From Siphonodentalium dalli (lineage: Eukaryota > Mollusca > Scaphopoda > Gadilida > Siphonodentaliidae), in assembly GCA_032622095.1 (NCBI GenBank), contig CP136063.1:79401980-79465979 (forward strand): 64,000 nucleotides of DNA. Reading direction: 5' to 3'. The notes under the pieces were generated by a model. That model saw nothing but the letters and a program-made list of their open reading frames with translations. It ran no database searches and was not told the origin of the DNA. Below are positions 44,442-55,161 of the stretch, in pieces. Position 1 is the first letter of the stretch. Each line of letters opens with the position of its first letter. A program made the translations under genes and the position numbers.

Positions 44442-44775
44442 CTTGTTCCATATAAGTGCCGTACACAAGCCAAATATGATCCAGAAATCCCATAACTTCT
44501 GGAGCTGAACCGCTAACGCTAGATTGAGGAGTCACACCTGGGTTGAGTCGGTTATTGATGAACAGAACACATCCAAACACAATAATGGAAATTAATATAT
44601 ACATCCATACTGTCCAGACGAATGGTCTGAACGTCCCGAACATTCGTTCGAAACCGTGTTCGTGTTGTCGCAGAGTGAGGAATCCTTCACTGTCGTCCAT
44701 GAACGGCTTTGTGTAATCTATGACCGCGTCTCTTATCGCCGTTATTGTGAATGTACCCACAGCCAAATCTGCTTC
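44442..44775 (-). CDS. Ionotropic glutamate receptor exon (S1 end, M1, pore)
   Basis: Acceptor CTTTTCCAG before 44775 and donor CAAG|GTAAAT after 44442. It starts in phase 0 with EADLAVGTFTITAIRDAVID, the conserved end of S1 with the ligand-binding arginine (AIRDAV), then YTKPFM, a linker, M1 (about 23 hydrophobic residues from FVWTVWMYIL), and the re-entrant pore loop with IWLVYGTYMEQG. The usual Pro of APLTIT is Thr here (GTFTIT). The pore-tip sequence MEQG aligns with MQQG of AMPA and kainate subunits. The protein is clearly iGluR and not NMDA-type. Exons for the amino-terminal domain and the first half of S1 were not found upstream within the window. Confidence 0.92.
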
Positions 44776-44865
44776 CTGGAAAAGAGCACACACTCGTCGT
44801 ATGGTGTAGACATGTTGGTATTGGCATAGTAGGATACAACATTAGGATGGAATACCAACTTTTTA

Positions 44866-44985
44866 GATTTGGTGTAAACAATATTTATTCCCAATACAAA
44901 ACAAGATGAATATTTTACAAAAATGCTAATGGATGAGTATGGGTGATTGGAAAGGGATGAGACAACAAGCCTATTGAAAAATCTT
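44866..44985 (-). mobile_element. CR1-like LINE 3' end fragment
   Basis: TTGGTGTAAACAATATTTATTCCC and, 60 bp on, GATTGGAAAGGGATGAGACAACAAGCC match the 3' end of the LINE at 53020. A strongly 5'-truncated minus-strand copy. Confidence 0.65.
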
Positions 44986-45050
44986 AAAGTGATGTGAAAC
45001 ACTCCGGTTGGCGATCGAATAGAAATGGAGAATATTCTTGCTAAAAGTAG
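44984..45050. repeat. Inverted repeat partner of 45360-45429
   Basis: TTAAAGTGATGTGAAACACTCC and AGAAATGGAGAATATTCTTGCT are found inverted at 45429-45360. Confidence 0.7.
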
Positions 45051-45092
45051 TTATTTTAAAGATATATTATGTAGTTGTTCAGTTGTCTGATA

Positions 45093-45687
45093 CTGATAAG
45101 TTAGTATTCATGTGCTATGCCAACTGGATGAATGGAACATTCTACTAACATAGCTGAAAAGTTGAAGCAAATCAACCGTACCATCGTCTGAAAACAACGT
45201 CTGAACTGCCTCAATTGTAAATATTTACTACTCGATTCGGGACGCATCTATCGGTGATAAACTAACGAAAACGATTTCGCCATCGAGTCTCACTGCATTT
45301 AATTAATATATAAGAATGACGGCCTGGGTTGTCAATCTGGATATAATATCTGTAAAAATTACTACTTTGAGCAAGATTATTCTCCACTTCTATTTGGTCA
45401 CTCTAGCGGAGTGTTTCACATCACTTTAACGAATATTAATATAAAGTTACAGTACAAACACCGTCATTTGTATGTATTAATTAAATGCAATAACTCTCGA
45501 TGGCGAATAATTTCCGTTTGTTAATCGACGATTGTCGCGTCCCGAATCGAGATGTAAATATTTACAATGAAGCGTAGTTCAAACGATGTTATCTGTGGAG
45601 TGGTGCGGTCGATTTATTTGAGATTTTGATGCTAGTAGAATGCTACATTCCCACAGATAGCATAGCGTCTGAGTACTAACTTATCAG
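45093..45687. mobile_element. Fold-back element with arms of about 210 bp
   Basis: The left arm 45093-45308 (CTGATAAGTTAGTATTCA...) is inverted at 45687-45476 with roughly 70 percent or more identity by eye, including TGTAAATATTTAC.TCTCGATTCGGGACGC. The loop contains the inverted partner of 44984-45050. No coding capacity. Confidence 0.75.
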
Positions 45688-45794
45688 TTTCTCGCACCCG
45701 AACAAGTACATTATATGTCTTTAGTGTTAGTATATTTCCCAATCAACCCCGTAAATTCCTGACACTTTCCAGACATGAATCTATATATGTTACA

Positions 45795-45960
45795 GTCAGA
45801 TTGTGAAACCAGTCATTTCGTGAAATGACTAAAATTTTCAGTCATTTCGCGAAACCACTGTGAGGGCCAGTCACTTCATGAAATGACTGCAATTTCCAGT
45901 CATTTCTTGAAATGACTGAAATTTAGTTATATTCTTTACACAATCTGACTAATTTCAGTC
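45795..45960. repeat. Cluster of AGTCATTTC palindromes
   Basis: Repeats of the type AGTCATTTCNTGAAATGACT are separated by AATTTTC. The cluster is bounded by GTCAGATTGTG (45795) and its mirror CACAATCTGAC (ends about 45953), so it may be a 160-bp fold-back MITE. Confidence 0.8.
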
Positions 45961-46013
45961 AACTTGTGTAATTTCACTTGGATACTGCTATAATTCACAA
46001 AATGACTGGGTGA

Positions 46014-46195
46014 GCAGTTTGATCATAAGAAAACACTTCTGAATTGTAATCACCTGATCAATATTAAGATAGACAAACTGTTTGATCTTAAGAAAACACT
46101 TATGAATTGTAGTCACTCGATTACAATTAAGACATGTAGGTGAACTGTTTGATACTAAGAAAACACAATTGATCTCTGGTCACTTGGTCAGTACA
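46014..46195 (+). repeat. Tandem repeat, 66-bp period, three units
   Basis: AACTGTTTGATCTTAAGAAA-like starts occur at 46014, 46076 and 46142, each followed by AACAC and a TGATCA/GTCAC block. Confidence 0.75.
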
Positions 46196-46200
46196 TGTAT

Positions 46201-46703
46201 TTAAAGGCACGTGCGGCCTTAATTGTCGAAAATATTCATATTTGTTCCAAACACCGTAAACAGAAAAACATTAAAACGCATACAGTTCCGTTCATATATA
46301 CCATGACGATCGCGTAAACGGCATGTTATCATAAAGACCTACTATATTTTACCTAAGCAAGAGCCTGGTTGTTTTACAGAAGACAGCACAATGCTACTGG
46401 CTAATCACACACAAATGGCATAAACGCTCTTTATTAGTACTATATCAGGTATTCACCAACAAAGAACGCTCTTTATGTTTACCATCATAATATAAACAAA
46501 CACAAGAAAAGTAACTTTTTTATGCTTTTGTTTACATAACAATGGTCAAACATATGACCGTAACATACTGTTTATGCGATATTTCTTATTTGTATACGGA
46601 CAAAGTCTATCTACATTTTGATGTTCTTTCTGTTTGTGGCGGTTTTTGACGGGTGGAGATATTTTCACAGGATACCCACCACCAAGGCCAACCGTGTCTT
46701 TAA
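46201..46703 (+). mobile_element. TTAA MITE, family B, copy 4
   Basis: Nearly identical to the copy at 3187, from TTAAAGGCACGTGCGGCC to CGTGTCTTTAA. Confidence 0.85.
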
Positions 46704-47004
46704 GACAGATCTTCTAGTTCATTTCCATTGTTGATTCAGTTTATTGCTCAAACTACTATTCCCTGCCTACAATTGAAATGTCAGACAGTATAGAGTTTAG
46801 GTTCTGTAGTGATTTGTTTGAGAAGTACAGTAAATGTCCGAAATACCTTATTCCCAAGGATGATTACTTTAAGACAATAGAAGAAATGAAACTATTTCAA
46901 TGTATATTTTATGTTTCTATTACATTTATGATTTATTATTATTAATAAAAATTAAATCAAGTCCTAATTTTATGTTCACAATTGAAGCCCCGAACCAAAA
47001 ATAG
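46704..47004. other. Nothing recognised
   Basis: AT-rich spacer. Confidence 0.3.
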
Positions 47005-47125
47005 TATTCAGTCATTTTGTGAAATGTCTGACCACTAATTTCAGTCATTTCATGAAATGACTGGAAATTTCAGTCATTTCATGAAATGACTGGAAATTTC
47101 AGTCATTTCACGAAGTGACTGGCCC
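47005..47125. repeat. Second cluster of AGTCATTTC palindromes
   Basis: CAGTCATTTCATGAAATGACTGG is repeated with period about 30 bp. The same unit as at 45795, ending at GACTGGCCC next to the LINE 3' end. Confidence 0.8.
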
Positions 47126-47218
47126 TTAGTTTAAACAGTATTTATTTTTCCCTCTATGGACATTCAGATAAATAATTACAATAGATACAAATTTAGAAGA
47201 AAAATGGGATTAGGCAAC

Positions 47219-47290
47219 AAGCCATAGGCTTATTTGAAGCCCTCTCCCTTGACAATGGCACAGCCCTACTTGACTGCAAGTCAAGTAGGG
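47219..47290 (-). repeat. 3'-end hairpins of LINE copy 1
   Basis: Two stems: AAGCC ATA GGCTT (47219-47231) and CCCTACTTGACT GC AAGTCAAGTAGGG (47264-47290). Equivalent stems with different bases occur in copy 2 (53115, 53161). Confidence 0.65.
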
Positions 47291-47639
47291 GTAAATAATA
47301 GAGGCATAAAAAAGATCCATAGAAATAAGAAATATGAGGTGGAGGCGAGACAAAGGGACAGAAGATAATGTCAGAATTTTAGAGAGAAGGTCAGAGTACA
47401 GAGTGTGAGGTGTAATTATATATCTGAACATGCATATAATTAATTTCAAATAAACCAAAAAGATATATAATAACACATTTCAAGGAAATAAAAAGTATTT
47501 ATACATAATTTGTGATTGGAAAAATAACCATGTGAACATCTGCAGTGGTCCATCGACCCGACGACCCACGTTGGAGAGACAAATAGCATCTCGGTTTATG
47601 ATGTACCATGCAAGTTCAATATCGCAATTTTGGAACAGC

Positions 47640-49882
47640 TTAAGAGAAGAATCGTTGAAAGCGATTACTGGTTATTATAAATTTCTGAGCTGCCAAGAAG
47701 ATTTTTTTATTAGTTTCATAGGATAATTCATCAGATCCCCATAGTAATAATTCACTAGTTATTGTTACATCAGATAGGGTATTAAGAAGTTCTTCTCTGT
47801 GTGAGGTATATTGAGCGCATTCCAGAAAAAAATGTCTAGCAGTTTCAATGCAACCACACATGCAATAAGGCAAGTCTTTGAGGTGGTTATCTTTTAGATC
47901 GCTGTTAAGATTGCTACATCTTAATCTCAGCCTGGTGTGGTAAATTTGAGCTGTCCTAGAATAGCTGGTAAAGTAGTATTTAGGCTTTAATATATCAGGT
48001 TTAAGATTGCGTTTGAAATCGCCTATTGAAGTTGCTTCTTTAACAGAGTCTGTGAGTACATTCCACGAACGGACAGACGACGGAAGAAAGGATTGCATAT
48101 AGTAATCATTATTACTATCAGGGGGCGTTTCATTGTATTTCTAGTGTTGTGGTCATGTAGTGAGTTACTTTCTGGGAGTACCATATTACTAATATAAGGT
48201 GGTGCCCTACCGGTTTTCATTTTGAAGAATTGGATCAATTTATGCTGCTTGCGTCTATCGTCAAGATATTCCCACCCGGCCTCATCTATCAACTTGGCAT
48301 TACTAACACTTCGGGTTGCACCGGTAACTATTCTCGCCATTTCATATTGGATGTCTTCAATATCATCTCGTAAGTAGTCTGGACAATTATCCCAAACGGG
48401 GGAGGCATATTCTAAAATTGGTCGAATGAAAGTGAAATAAAAATTTTCGAGAGACTTTCTGCTCAGCCTATATTTAAAACGTTTGATCATATTGAATTTT
48501 TTCCAGGCTTTCTCGGTTATGGAATTAATGTGTGTATTCCAAGTGCCACGATCGTCAAAGGTTAAACCTAAATGTTTATGCGCTTGCACATCAGTGATTA
48601 TGGAATTTCCCATAAATAAAATGGGGTGAAACGGTTGATCATTCTTGCGCGAAACTAGTAGTGTTTCAGTCTTGAGAGGATTAAATTTAACAAGCCATTT
48701 TACAGACCAACTGACTATCGTTTCAATATCTCGGTTGATTATACCAGCGGCTATATTAGGATTTTCAACCGTAAGAAAGATAGAGGTGTCATCAGCAAAA
48801 AGACGAATGTTGCACACGAGATTTTCAGTTATGTCATTTATATATATTAATAATAACAGGGGTCCTAAAATCTACCCCTGAGGGACACCAGCAGTAGTTG
48901 CACGCCATTCAGATAGTTCATTGTCAGCTGACACCCTCTGCTTTCTAAGTTCCAAGTAAGAAACGAGAAGATTATACACATTTTCCGTAATGCCAATTTT
49001 TTTTAGTTTGAGAAAAAGCCCTTTATGCCACACCTTGTCAAAGGCCTTGCTCATATCACAAAATACGCAACGAACCTCTTTGCCTTCATCTAGTGATCTA
49101 CATATAGAATCATAAACTTCAGTCAACTGGTACACAGTCGAATCACCTCTTTTAAAACCAGACTGGTACATAGAAAGTAACCCGTTTTTATCAAGAAACG
49201 TCCACAAATGTTTATATATGCATTTCTCGAAAACTTTCGATAAACAGCTTAACAATGAAATTGGGCGGTAATTCGATAGAATACTTGGGTCTCCACTTTT
49301 AAAAACTGGACATACATTAGACAGCTTCCACTCAGAAGGATAATAACAGTTTTCACTAAATGCATTGCATAACAGTGTTATAGGTTCACAGAGTGATTTG
49401 GCACATTGTTTTAGGACCCTAGGATTTATCATATCTGGACCGCACGCCTTAGATGGTTTCATACCATTTAGAGCATCATAAACGTCAATTGTCGTTATTT
49501 TGAGCTCACCCAGCGTAGGGTTGCCCGTTACTAGTAGAGATTGTATGGGAAGATCATGTACATAATCATCTATGCTGGATATATCACAAAAGTATGAATT
49601 TAAAGCATTAACTTTATCTACAGTAGAAATAATGTGCTCGCCATTGAGTTGGAGAGGGGGTAGTGAATTGCGCTTACCATTTGAGATTAATTTATGAAAT
49701 TGTTTCCACCATGTTGAGTTGTCGGAGTCATTAATAAGTATTGCATCAATTTTGTTATCATAATCCAATTTGGCTTTCCGGACTGCGCTAATGACTTCGT
49801 TTCGTTTCGCCCGAAATTTACTCCATGTATTAGGTGTGTTTTTGATTTTAGCACTTTTATGCAATCTATTTCGTTGTCTCAT
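47640..49882 (-). pseudogene. LINE copy 1, linker, reverse transcriptase and C-terminus
   Basis: From MRQRNRLHKSAK (49882) the frame contains a linker, KPSKACGPDMINP, LSNYRPISLLSCLSKVFEKC, SGFKRGDSTVYQL, FCDMSKAFDKVWHKGL and AGVPQG, then a TAG stop (48872-48874) exactly where family members have Ser of GVPQGSILGPLL. It resumes with YINDI, NIRLFADDTSIFL (the catalytic Asp pair), FNPLKTETLLVSRK and HLGLTFD. A frameshift near 48080 leads to the C-terminal part with SRTAQIYHTRLRLRCSNLNS and the zinc-like CMCGCIETARHFFLEC. Confidence 0.85.
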
Positions 49883-51140
49883 TAGTTGTCTTAAACCGCA
49901 AGTAAGGTATAAATTCCTGGCAAACTTGGTGGATTTTATCAGTATAATGAGTTACGAGAGCAGACACGGGAGTGGTGCGGACAATATCCCGGTAATCCCA
50001 AGCAGAAAACGTATGATTCATTGCCTCGAAGTTAGCTCTATCGAAATTCCATATTCGTCGAGTAATTATTGACGCACGTTCAATGTGGAAGTTTAGTGTA
50101 ATTTGTATGGGGCAATGGTACCGTATCATTTCTGGAAAGAAAGGGGACATAACTTCAGTTTTATCAACAATATCACCATAATTTGTTAAAAACAGATCCA
50201 GAGTGGTTTCTGAAGACTCCGTGAAATGAGTGCATTCATTAACTAACTGGATTAATCCACATCTAGTTTTTAGACCATTTATTTTTGAGGCGCAGCTCGC
50301 GGAATTGTAATTTTCATTGAAGTCACCTCCAATAATAACCTTATGCACATCATCAATAGCATTTTTAATGTTTATTTCGATGCTGTCCCATGATGAGACT
50401 GGCGAGTTTGGTGGTCTGTAAAAACATCCAATTAAAATTTTCTTTCCACTAAGACACACTTCCACCCACACAGATTCAATATTTGGATCTATAAGATCAG
50501 GCCTCATTTTAAACGGTAGAGTATTTCTCAGAAATATACAGACACCACCTCCTGTTGTGTCTAATCCCCTATCGTTACGTATAGGTTCGTGATATCCATG
50601 AAGCATAATTTCAGAATTAGGAACAGACTGGTCCAGCCAGGTTTTAGTAAAAAGACAAATATCATAATCGGTCAATTCCGCATTTAGGGTGTCCATTTTA
50701 TGTCGTATACTCTGAGTATTCAATTGTATTATAGAACATGCGTTATCGGTTGCAGGATATCCTGGTATAGGCCCCGGGTTAGTTTCGATATTTCCGCTTA
50801 AGATAATCAGCAATATAATAAGGTCTATCAATAATACAACAACTAGAAGGAATATGGGCATCTTTGTATGATAACAAGAAATGCCATCACATTTGTAAGT
50901 TCGCTCAATATTCATTTTCATGAGATTATCTAGTACTGATTCAGTTTCTCGCAAGTGTAAGAATAACAATGATACAAGTATAACGATCGCCACCTCAGAA
51001 GAAATGCCTCGGAATCTTAGAATAAGATATAGCAATGTAAGCTGAGAAGATAATCTATCTAGTCTGAACTTTTTCGGTAACCGAGACGATCTGATAAAAT
51101 AACAGCCGATCCTCGCCCGATAGCTAACAATGTCTATCAT
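49866..51140 (-). pseudogene. LINE copy 1, leader with 2A-like motif and endonuclease
   Basis: A 424-residue frame. Residues 1-120 form a leader with two hydrophobic segments (about 48-62 and 95-114). The second runs directly into SGNIETNPGP (residues 115-124, NPGP codons 50780-50769), a 2A-like ribosome-skipping motif with Asn in place of the consensus Asp. The APE endonuclease follows: IIQLNTQSIRHKM, FTKTWLD, the GGGVCIFLRN block, CFYRPPNSPVS, IIGGDFNENY, TTLDLFLTN and RYHCPI. The residue that is normally the catalytic Glu (TETWL in relatives) is Lys166. The frame breaks near 49880, where about 14 codons are missing. Confidence 0.85.
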
Positions 51141-51400
51141 TTAATAATATAATTACTTACAAATGGGGAGGACCGGCTCGCGACATACACCCAGTGAATG
51201 ACATCCGGTCGGCGGACCACTTCAGATTGTTTGTTCACAAAAAGAGAAAGAAAAAAGAGCAACAAATTAAGAAATGTATAAACAGGAGACATTCCAAGTA
51301 TGTATAAGCAAGAAGAGTGTGGGTCCAAGGAAAGGGAGAGAGTAATAGGAAATAAGAGTAGAAACATAAACATTCTGTAATTATGCAAGTCCGCCCATAT

Positions 51401-53015
51401 ACGGGCAGTGGCTATATGATATATTAATTACTTCATGGCTGTTTAAGATGGTATATAATTAATGTTGATAGGCATGTTATATATAATTCAAATATGTATA
51501 AAACAGAAGAAATGTGTAAATGACAATATGTTGTCACCGCGGTGAGATAGGGATCCAGTTGTGCGCGAAATCATATAACTTAGTCCAGCTTAATAAGTAT
51601 GGGAGATAAACTAATTTCAGTTATCATTCCGTTGGAAACAGTCAGATGCACCGATTTGGAACCAGAGAACGCAGTGATAATTCATGAACATGAGGACGTA
51701 TATATATGGTGCTACCCATCCGAACTACAATTTCATATACATTACATGGTTAGGGATATATCGTAAAAGGTATAATGCATGGTATTGGAATTAAGTTCCA
51801 TCTCAAAAAAGAAGGAAATAAGGTTTCGGCTCAAAGAGAGGAAAGGTAAACAATACATACATATATACTTACTATACACACATAACATACCAATAGTAAT
51901 ACATTAATTATAATACGATTGACCTTCATGCGCATAACATGCTTTCTAGCTGAACCTCATTAAAATACTTATGAAATGTCACGCGTATATCACTTGTACA
52001 CTAGCTGAATCTCATTAAGGAGGTCTAAGAATATCTATGATACGTGTTAGTATACGAGGTGTCGGCACAGCAACAAAATAATAATAGAAAAAACAAAGAT
52101 AATAATACTATTCTAATACAGTATATAATGAAAGTCCGGTTATAGGCTTCATGCGCATAACATGAGCTACATCCGAGCCTCATTAAAATACTTGTGAATG
52201 TCACCAAGGTTGTTATGCCTTTCAGCGTCAACATTATACATAGTATGAATACTCAATGTAATAGGCATCGGCTGATAATCATACATGTAACATTGTACTT
52301 TAGCTGAACCTCATTAGAAGGCTCGAGTATATCCTCAAAGTTATAATGCATGTAAGTTTGCGAAATTTCGACTCAAGACAGAGGAATATAATTAGTCATT
52401 GTGATAAACAATGCCTAATCACCACAGGCGTAACATATACCTTAGCTGAACCAACTATATATCTAAGTATACGGAGTTACATCTGGATGAAAAGAAAACA
52501 ACACATAGCAATACTAATTAATATGTACATGTACGTATAATCAGCGGCTAATCTTTATACTTATTACATGCACTTAATTAGATCATCACTAGAAAGGTTT
52601 GGTGATGTCGCCAGTTTTAAGTATCAATGATTTCGATTAATATTAGGAATAAACGCTTATATAATTAATATATATGTATACGGACAAATATACGTTCTCA
52701 TTGCGTGTGAACCTCGTTAAACGTTCCTGAAAATGTCGCCAATACTATAACGCATGTAAGTACATACGTTGTTAACATGAACGAGAAAGCACACCCGATC
52801 ACACGTAACTATATTTTGGCAAAACCTCACTAACAGCTGTCGAAAGAAATCGGTAAAGTCGCCAAGAGAGCGTACGATTTTTAGGCTCAAGAAAAGAATA
52901 ACAGTATACAATAGAGTTGTACAGTATGAAGACAATCTACCAGTATGGATAACAAGGGATGACTGGCCCTTGACTGGTTTCACAATCTGACAAGCCCTAG
53001 ATAGATTTCAACCAA
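51401..53015. repeat. Degenerate tandem repeat region between the two LINEs
   Basis: The landmark AGCTGAACCTCATTA recurs in variants near 51948, 52000, 52180, 52305, 52442, 52708 and 52820, often followed by GTCGCCA or AAGTTATAATGCATGTAAG. Two copies of CTTCATGCGCATAACATG lie about 220 bp apart (51926, 52146). Units are uneven, and no gene was found. Confidence 0.55.
52971..52991. repeat. Inverted copy of the 45795 terminus
   Basis: TGACTGGTTTCACAATCTGAC is the exact reverse complement of 45795-45815, next to GACTGGCCCT as at 47110. Confidence 0.7.
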
Positions 53016-53114
53016 ATTTGGTGTAAACAATATTTATTTCAAAAAAATCAAACATATGACATAAACATAATATACATGTAGAAATATATAGATTTATGAA
53101 GAGGATTGGACAAC

Positions 53115-53188
53115 AAGCAAAATGCTTTTTTAAAGTCCTCTCCTCGTGGAATAAATGTTACCTCAAGTGACAAAAATATCACTTGGGG
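53115..53188 (-). repeat. 3'-end hairpins of LINE copy 2
   Basis: AAGC AAAAT GCTT (53115-53127) and CCTCAAGTGA ... TCACTTGGGG (53161-53188) sit at the same relative places as in copy 1. Confidence 0.6.
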
Positions 53189-53328
53189 TAAAGCAGACGG
53201 GATATATAGATTTGATTGATTGGAATATTATTTAGGATTGAGATACGGTATTACATTGTAATACGGAAGTTAATGGTGAGAAAGGGAATGAAAGAGAATG
53301 ATAGAGAGAGGGGAGAGTGTGAAAGAGA

Positions 53329-53330
<2 letters not shown>

Positions 53331-53373
<43 letters not shown>
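53331..53373 (+). repeat. (GA)n microsatellite
   Basis: Pure GA dinucleotides of about 40 bp after a GAAAGA-rich lead-in, inside the LINE 3' region. Confidence 0.95.
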
Positions 53374-53375
<2 letters not shown>

Positions 53376-53574
53376 TTGACACAACATACATTCGATACAA
53401 AATAACACAAAAAACATCCGTTCAGTGGGGAAATCACTTGCACGAATGCGTCACGACCACGGAGGAGAAAAGGCGGTTCATGCAAATGGAATGGAAATCC
53501 AGCCGCGTCACCTTAAGTGATTATGAGAAACGGCCACTATCTGAAATAAACTTCTGAACCGCCAAGAATATTTC

Positions 53575-55161
53575 GGAATTTAATTTGTTTGGACATTCGA
53601 GAGATCCGTACAATAGAACATCGGTTGTTATCATACTTACTGGTAAGTTACTGAGAAGTTCTGATCTAATTCTGGCGTAAAGGGGGCATTGAAAGAAGAA
53701 ATGGTGAGCTGATTCAGTTTCAAAACTACCGCATTAACACAGTGGTGATTCTTTCAAGTGATTAATAACAAGGTCACGGTTCAGGTTGCTGCAACCTAAT
53801 CTGATACGAGTATGATATATTTGGGCTTTCCTGGAATAACACTGAAGAAAAAAATTTGCACGGTCAATGTTTAGTTTACGCTTAAATTCTTCGAGTGTGT
53901 TTGACGATTTTATTGAATTCGATAAACCATTCCATGCTCGTGTAGCCGAAGGCAGAACAGTATTCATGTAAATGTTTCTGTTGCTGCCAGGCGGGTGGAT
54001 ACTAACATGCCTAAAATTGTAACCAGATGAAGTGGAATCGGGAGGAATCATGTTTGATAGATAAGACGGAGCTTGGTTACTAGTCATTTTGAAAAACTGT
54101 ATCATTTTCTGTTTTGTTCTACGTGGCGCAATTGTTTCCCAGCCGGTTTCTAATAGTAAGTTGCGATCGCTGGTACTTCTCGTGGCCCCAGTGACAATTC
54201 GTGCCATTTCATACTGAATATCTTCGATATAATCGCTCATATATTTTGGTATGTTATCCCATACTGGTGATGCATATTCAAGAGTGGGTCTAATAAAAGC
54301 AAGATATATATTTTCAAGGGTCTTTCTGCTCAGTCTGAATTTGTGCTTCCTAATCATATTTACCTTTTTCCATGCCCTATCGGTTATGTTACTTATGTGA
54401 GTTTCTCATGAACCGATGTTGTCAAAAGTGAGACCAAGATGTTTGTGATTTTCTACTTCAGTTACGTGAGAATCAGCCATGATTAGGGGTGGGCGAACTA
54501 TATTTGTAGATTTCTTTGATATCATTAAAGCTTCAGTTTTGAGGGGATTAAATTTTACAAGCCATTTGTTTTACCAATTGACAATGTAAATCAGGAATAA
54601 CAGTGGGCCTAATATCGAGCCTTGAGGCACACCTGCGGAAACATTTTGCCACTCAGAACTAGCATTATCAACTATCACTCTCTGTTGACGACATTCAAGA
54701 TAAGATGAAATTAGTTCATATACTTTACCCTGTATTCCAAGTTTCTTAAGCTTAAACAGGAGGCCGTTGTGCCAAACCTTGTCAAAGGCTTTGCTTATAT
54801 CACAAAAAATACATCGAATTTCTTTACCTTCGTCCAGAGATCTGCTAATATAGTCATATATGTCAGTAAGCTGATATACTGTAGAGTCACCTTATTTGAA
54901 TCCAGATTGGTAAACAGAAAGTAACTTATTTTCGTCTAGGTATGTCCAAAGATATTTGTAAATGCACTTCTCATGAGTTTTGGATATACAGCTCAGAATA
55001 GAAATGGGGCGGTAGTTCGCTATTATGCTTGGGTCACCATTTTTAAAAATAGGAGTCACATTGGATTTTTTCCATTCATGCGGATAGTATCTCTTGTTTG
55101 TGAAAATATTGAAGAAATGGGAAAGTGGATCAGAAAGAGACGAGGCACACTGTTTTAGCAT
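53575..55161 (-). pseudogene. LINE copy 2, reverse transcriptase and C-terminus
   Basis: It begins MLKQCASSLSDPLSHFF, then NYRPISILSCISK, QSGFK followed by a stop (54892-54894), then in frame GDSTVYQL, FCDISKAFDKVWH and AGVPQGSILGPLLFLIYI. Directly after YI the sequence jumps to VNW, a stop, and KWLVKFNPLKTEAL, so the segment with the FADD catalytic motif (about 45 residues in copy 1) is deleted near 54575. The C-terminal part (54357-53734) is open: RLSRKTLENIYLAFIRPTLE, ASPVWDN, and CSNLNRDLVINHLKESPLC, followed by a broken zinc-like motif. It cannot encode an active enzyme. Confidence 0.85.

Larger units (their letters stand above)
47130..51400 (-). mobile_element. CR1-like LINE, copy 1 (broken), with 2A-like motif
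   Basis: A long minus-strand copy: 5' region near 51400, one long coding region 51140-47640 interrupted by a deletion with frameshift (about 49880), an in-frame TAG (about 48872), and another frameshift (about 48080), then a 3' region of about 500 bp with two small hairpins. Orientation matches the copy at 53020. The name CR1-like rests on the domain order and the C-terminal CxCG...HFFLEC motif. Confidence 0.8.

Noticed and set aside
45795-52991. Composite 7.2-kb transposon as a firm feature
   Set aside because: The matching ends are also found close together at 45795-45953, so independent small elements explain them more simply. Kept only as a finding.
53216-53557. Glu-Arg repeat and Leu-Ser repeat frames
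   Set aside because: Caused by the GA microsatellite.
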